DNA from: Kiritimatiellia bacterium
Lineage (GTDB): Bacteria > Verrucomicrobiota > Kiritimatiellia > RFP12 > UBA1067
DNA: 5,882 nt
Direction of reading: 5' to 3'
Assembly (NCBI GenBank): GCA_017547265.1
Contig: JAFYQC010000184.1
Span: 1-5,882, forward strand
The position numbers and the translations under genes were made by a program. Below are positions 5,367 to 5,882 of the stretch, piece after piece. The notes beneath the pieces were generated by a model that was not told where the DNA came from, made no database searches, and saw only the letters and a list, made by a program, of their open reading frames with translations. The first letter of the stretch is position 1; every line of letters starts with the position of its first letter.

Positions 5367-5882
5367 TTCTCTGCGACGTTCTGAAGCTTCTCTATGGCGT
5401 CGTCGAACATCATCCTCAGCGGCTGGTCATCCCCTGCCTGCATGTAGTCGGCGTCGCCGAACCTGAGTCTGTCGAACGGAGATACGTCGGAATCCTCCGA
5501 CAGCATCTCCCTCATGGACTCAAAATCGGCAATCGCCTTCTCGAGCGTGATGTCGCCGGCCGCAAGCGACGACAGCGTCGAGTGCGTCAGGACGAGCGCA
5601 TCGAGCCGCGCGGCCTCAAACGCGCCGCGCGACGGCATGGTAACGGCTCCAGATTCGTCCATCTGGTCATCTGCGCGCGCCGCCGCGGGAACGCGGAACA
5701 GCTCTTCGAAGGTCGGAACATCAGGACGAGCGCCCGCGTTTTGCAGCTTTAGCCGCCAGACTTCGCGCTGGACGTGGAACTCGCGCGTTTCCCAGGCGAA
5801 GGCAGCGGCGAGAACGACGAACGCAGCGCCGATATATCGGGCGACGTGACGCGCAATGTGACCGCGCGACTTCTGCGTGAGC
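5363..5882 (-). CDS. Membrane protein of unknown function, 5' end beyond the window (partial)
   Basis: The reading frame is open without a stop from 5363 to the right edge (172 residues visible). An internal ATG at 5662 exists but is unlikely to be the true start, because the frame upstream of it encodes a convincing membrane anchor: basic TQKSRGHIARHVAR, then the hydrophobic YIGAAFVVLAAAFAW (5837-5793), then a charged segment beginning ETREFHVQREVWRLK. No ATG, GTG or TTG occurs upstream of 5662 in this frame inside the window, so the start lies outside. The part after the helix (about 140 residues) should be periplasmic: a Pro/Ala-rich stretch followed by helical, acidic sequence such as DITLEKAIADFESMREML and MMFDDAIEKLQNVAEK. 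I do not recognise the family. Its stop overlaps the sigma factor start (ATGA), making it a candidate partner or regulator of that sigma, but any cytoplasmic sigma-binding domain would be off the window. Confidence 0.82.
   Translation of the reverse strand, partial: LTQKSRGHIARHVARYIGAAFVVLAAAFAWETREFHVQREVWRLKLQNAGARPDVPTFEELFRVPAAARADDQMDESGAVTMPSRGAFEAARLDALVLTHSTLSSLAAGDITLEKAIADFESMREMLSEDSDVSPFDRLRFGDADYMQAGDDQPLRMMFDDAIEKLQNVAEK

Overview
The window is a compact, GC-rich bacterial locus with every supportable gene on the minus strand, so transcription runs from the right edge (about 5882) to the left edge. No tRNA, rRNA, CRISPR array or insertion sequence is visible, and no gap between genes exceeds 46 bases. 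The sigma factor has the N-terminal style and the FxxYLxTMIxNEVxxxxRK-type region 2 that I associate with Planctomycetes-Verrucomicrobia-Lentisphaerae sigma factors. Together with the exported beta-helix protein and the GC-rich composition, this suggests a PVC-superphylum bacterium, perhaps a Kiritimatiellota or Lentisphaerota gut lineage. That assignment is an inference from style, not from a marker gene.

In order of transcription the layout is as follows. (1) The 3' part of a single-pass membrane protein gene, whose start lies beyond the right edge. (2) An ECF-type RNA polymerase sigma factor, overlapping gene 1 by ATGA. (3) After 26 bases holding an extended -10 promoter-like element placed directly before the start codon, an unrecognised single-pass membrane protein with an acidic linker. 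(4) An exported DUF1565-like right-handed beta-helix protein, overlapping gene 3 by ATGA. (5) UDP-galactopyranose mutase (glf), starting at GTG and overlapping gene 4 by GTGA. (6) After 31 bases with a good Shine-Dalgarno, a sugar-porter-family MFS transporter. Downstream of gene 6 the last 46 bases form two tandem small hairpins without a U-tract.

Functionally the locus pairs a regulatory half (membrane protein and sigma factor) with an envelope or sugar half (membrane-anchored protein, exported beta-helix protein, UDP-galactofuranose synthesis, sugar uptake). The overlapping starts and stops argue for coupled translation within genes 1-2 and genes 3-4-5. The candidate promoter between genes 2 and 3 could let the second half be transcribed separately, possibly as a leaderless mRNA. 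A model in which an envelope-sensing sigma module sits with the surface functions it serves is plausible, but the window does not prove it: no anti-sigma domain, galactofuranosyltransferase or cognate ECF promoter is visible.
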